In this document: positions 61,592 to 64,000 of the stretch, piece after piece | Numbering within the stretch: the first letter of the stretch is position 1 | How the letters are laid out: each line of letters begins with the position of its first letter | Origin: Warburgia ugandensis | Lineage: Eukaryota > Streptophyta > Magnoliopsida > Canellales > Canellaceae | Length of the DNA stretch: 64,000 nucleotides | Direction: 5' to 3' | NCBI GenBank assembly: GCA_035236585.1 | Contig: CP141126.1 | Location: 11,359,001-11,423,000 of the forward strand | The notes under the pieces: model-generated | Database searches by the model: none | The model's input: only the letters and a program-made list of their open reading frames with translations | Told to the model about the DNA's origin: nothing | Position numbers and translations under genes: made by a program

Positions 61592-64000
61592 ATGGCTTCC
61601 AACAAGTTTGCCACCATGCTACACAGAAACACCCACAAGATCACTCTATTTCTCGTATACGCAGTCCTTGAGTGGATTCTCATAATCCTTCTCCTTCTCA
61701 ATTCCTTGTTTTCCTATCTCATCATGAAATTCGCTTCCTTTTTCGGTCTCAAAACACCCTGTTTGTGGTGTTCTAGGATCGATCATGTGCTAGAACCTGG
61801 AAAGTCTGTAAATTCTTACAGAGATCTTGTCTGTGAGAATCATGCTACTGAGATTTCTAAACTGGGTTATTGTCAGAATCATCGGAAATTGGCTGAAGCT
61901 GGAGATATGTGTGAGGATTGCTCGTCCTCGCGCTCTTCACATATCAAAACTGATAGCAGGATCGCGTTTTTCTCTCTTGGGAAAGATATGGGAATGATTT
62001 CGAGCGATGGTCGATCAAAAATGGAAAATGGTGAGAAGGATTTGAAGTGTTCCTGTTGCGATGTGAGTTTAAAGGATGGATTCTATTCACCTTATTTGTT
62101 GTTTAAGCCTTCTTGGGATGTTTTGGATTATACCCAAAAATCAAATTTGATTAAGGAAAAAGGTGAGGAAGTGGAGAACTGTGATGGGTATTCGGATCCA
62201 TCGAAATCCGAATGCCCAACAGAGTATGAGAAAGATGAGATTATAAACAGAGATGAAGAGGCAGAAAACCAGATGCTTTCTGATGTTTCTGCTGACAAAA
62301 CTGTTGAAAGAACAGAAGAGGAGAAAGTGGACAAGGAATATGATTGTATGGAGAGCTTTTTGGGGTTTCGCTGCGAAGAAATTGAAGGAGGCGATGAGAT
62401 TGGTTCTATGAAGACAGAGGAAGAAGCAGTTGAAGAGCATTCAGAATTGCCCTTGGAAGGTAATGTTATTCTTCCATCATCTGATGACAATGAGATCTTG
62501 GTTCCAACATGTAGAGAAGATTCGTCAATTGAAATACTTACTCCTTGTTTGGGGAGATTCTCTGATGACGAGCGTCTGCTTCCGGTTGCATTGATTGATT
62601 CGATGACTGTTAAGTATCAAACATCAATGAAATACAGAGTAGAAGAAGAACCGGTGGTTACCAAATCAGAATTTCTTGAACAAGTTGTGCCTATTGTTGA
62701 TACAAGAAATGTTATGGAAGATGAAGTAGTCTTCTTCTTTTCCAAAAGAGAAGATGGAGTGCTAGTACTTATCACTGATGAGGATGATTCAAAATCGACA
62801 AAGCTTGAAATTTTGGCTGAGAATGAGTGTTCTTCATCCGTTCTCGCTAAAAAATCCAATGGGGATTTGGTTGAAGATGTGTCAAGTCAAGTTGCTATTT
62901 CTCAAGCAACCCAAACGGATGGAGATGCTGACAACACGGAACCAGCGGTAAAGGATTATGATGAAACTCGAGGTAAACGGATCATAAATTTGCAGGTTTT
63001 TCTATTCATAATCACTTAATCATGTTTTTTACATTCATGCTAAATTTATTGTCATGCATCCTCACACTTGCATTTCATGATATATACAGTATCTGGTGAA
63101 TATAGTGAAATCGTAGATACTGAGGATAAACCTGAGAGTCTTGTCGAGAAAGATCTCTCTCATGAGACTCTGATGGATTCTCATCAAGTTGATGAATCAG
63201 TTCCTTCTTTTGAAGCTCTTCAAACAGAGCAGTCTCAAGATGATGATGAGGATACTGCTGACCATAGAACTTGTCATGAACTTGCGGCAGATGAAGATCA
63301 GGGTATAGCTTCTACTTCACAGTCTATCTATTCCCTTGGTTATCGAATTATATGATTCTGATCATGAATGTTAAACTGGATTTTAGTTTCTTATTCGTGA
63401 TTATATAATGTAGGGCCAGAACCACCTAAGGAATTGGCTAGAGATGGAGGAGAGTGCAGCTTAGCATCTCGACCAGCACTCCAAATTGAACCGATTCAGA
63501 GGATTGGACAAGGAATTAATCATCATGTACCCTCTTGTTACAATGAGGCAGAGGAAGAGAAAGTGCCTGAGACACCGACTTACATTGAAGGTATTCACAG
63601 TCTACATAAAAGATTATTATTTGAGAGAAAAGAATCAGGGCCAGAATCATTGGATGGGAGCGTCATTAGTGAGATCGATGGTGGAGAAGGTCTGACTTTA
63701 GATCGTCTAAAATCAGCTCTCAAAGCTGAACGGCGGGTTCTAGGTGCATTATATGCAGAGCTAGAAGAAGAAAGGAGTGCCTCCGCAATTGCAGCTAACC
63801 AGACAATGGCAATGATAACTAGGCTTCAAGAAGAGAAGGCTGCAATGCAGATGGAAGCATTGCAATATCAGCGGATGATGGAGGAACAGTCTGAGTATGA
63901 TCAAGAAGCATTACAGCTACTGAATGAGCTTATGGTAAAGAGAGAGAAGGAGAAGCAAGAGCTGGAGAAAGAGCTAGAATTGTATCGAAAGAAGGTCCTC
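61592..64000 (+). CDS. MYOB2: Myosin-binding (GTD-binding, DUF593) protein, MYOB2-like, 3' end beyond window
   Basis: Exons 61592-62972, 63090-63302 and 63414 to the window end join in frame through GT-AG introns of 117 and 111 bp and give 727 residues so far. Residues 17-45 form a strong hydrophobic anchor. A Cys-rich part follows (TPCLWCSRIDHV from 55; LGYCQNH and MCEDC). A long acidic linker leads to the GTD-binding (zein-binding) domain from about residue 625 (LTLDRLKSALKAERRVLGAL, then ELEEERSASA), a coiled coil that runs past the window edge. Family members anchor myosin XI globular tails to vesicles that stream along actin. The family is firm. MYOB2 is preferred over MYOB1 only because the CRK43-like kinase lies upstream, as beside At1g70750. 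The ATG is the first in frame after the CTT leader. No lesion was seen. Confidence 0.93.

Overview
This is a stretch of flowering-plant nuclear DNA, AT-rich and full of introns and transposons. The evidence for a plant nucleus is GT-AG introns, plant-specific gene families (a cytoplasmic CRK-type kinase and a GTD-binding/myosin-binding protein), Au-type SINEs, RTE and L1 LINEs, a Ty3/gypsy remnant, hAT-like and foldback elements, and an inserted chloroplast psbD fragment. I see nothing grass-like and cannot name the species; a woody dicot or magnoliid would fit. No bacterial genes, CRISPR arrays, rRNA genes or free-standing tRNA genes were seen.

Only two genes look functional, both on the + strand. 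The first is a six-exon, 400-residue receptor-like cytoplasmic kinase (29688-36375) that resembles Arabidopsis CRK43/At1g70740. The second is the 5' part of a membrane-anchored myosin-binding (DUF593/GTD-binding) protein (61592 to the window end) that resembles MYOB2/At1g70750. From memory these two loci are neighbours in Arabidopsis. The window would then show an ancestral gene pair held in order while about 25 kb of transposons and dead genes built up between them.

Layout. 1-1670: decayed PPR gene (-) with a SINE in it. 3575-18560: shredded TFIID subunit TAF2 gene (-); exon remnants remain at 3575-4690, 9591-9744, 9870-10110, 13984-14395 and 18221-18332, broken up by a Ty3/gypsy remnant (4672-8340), a SINE and a young RTE copy (12484-13619), with the central coding region missing. 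18560-21500: SINEs, a small foldback and CATCTCA-rich DNA. 21509-26736: near full-length RTE LINE (-), split by a 1829-bp solo LTR with its own 5-bp target duplication. 26850-29380: SINEs, then an hAT-like element that stops about 35 bp before the kinase TATA box. 29414-36375: the kinase gene, with an LTR-like repeat pair in intron 3 and a foldback in intron 4. 37095-38818: two foldback elements. 39625-42529: aldose-1-epimerase pseudogene. 43523-50217: a SINE, microsatellites and an RTE LINE (+) with a 17-bp target duplication, carrying a 305-bp chloroplast psbD insertion. 50480-52200: L1 LINE fragment (-). 56170-57451: non-autonomous hAT element with terminal inverted repeats and an 8-bp duplication. 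58826-58996: SINE. 61592-64000: the MYOB-like gene.

I found no undescribed molecular system. The most interesting content is layered history: a plastid fragment inside a LINE, a solo LTR inside another LINE, a general transcription factor gene torn apart by elements, and a conserved gene pair that outlasted all of it. Lesions in the dead genes are often C-to-T or G-to-A changes, as expected if methylated cytosines deaminate in silenced DNA.
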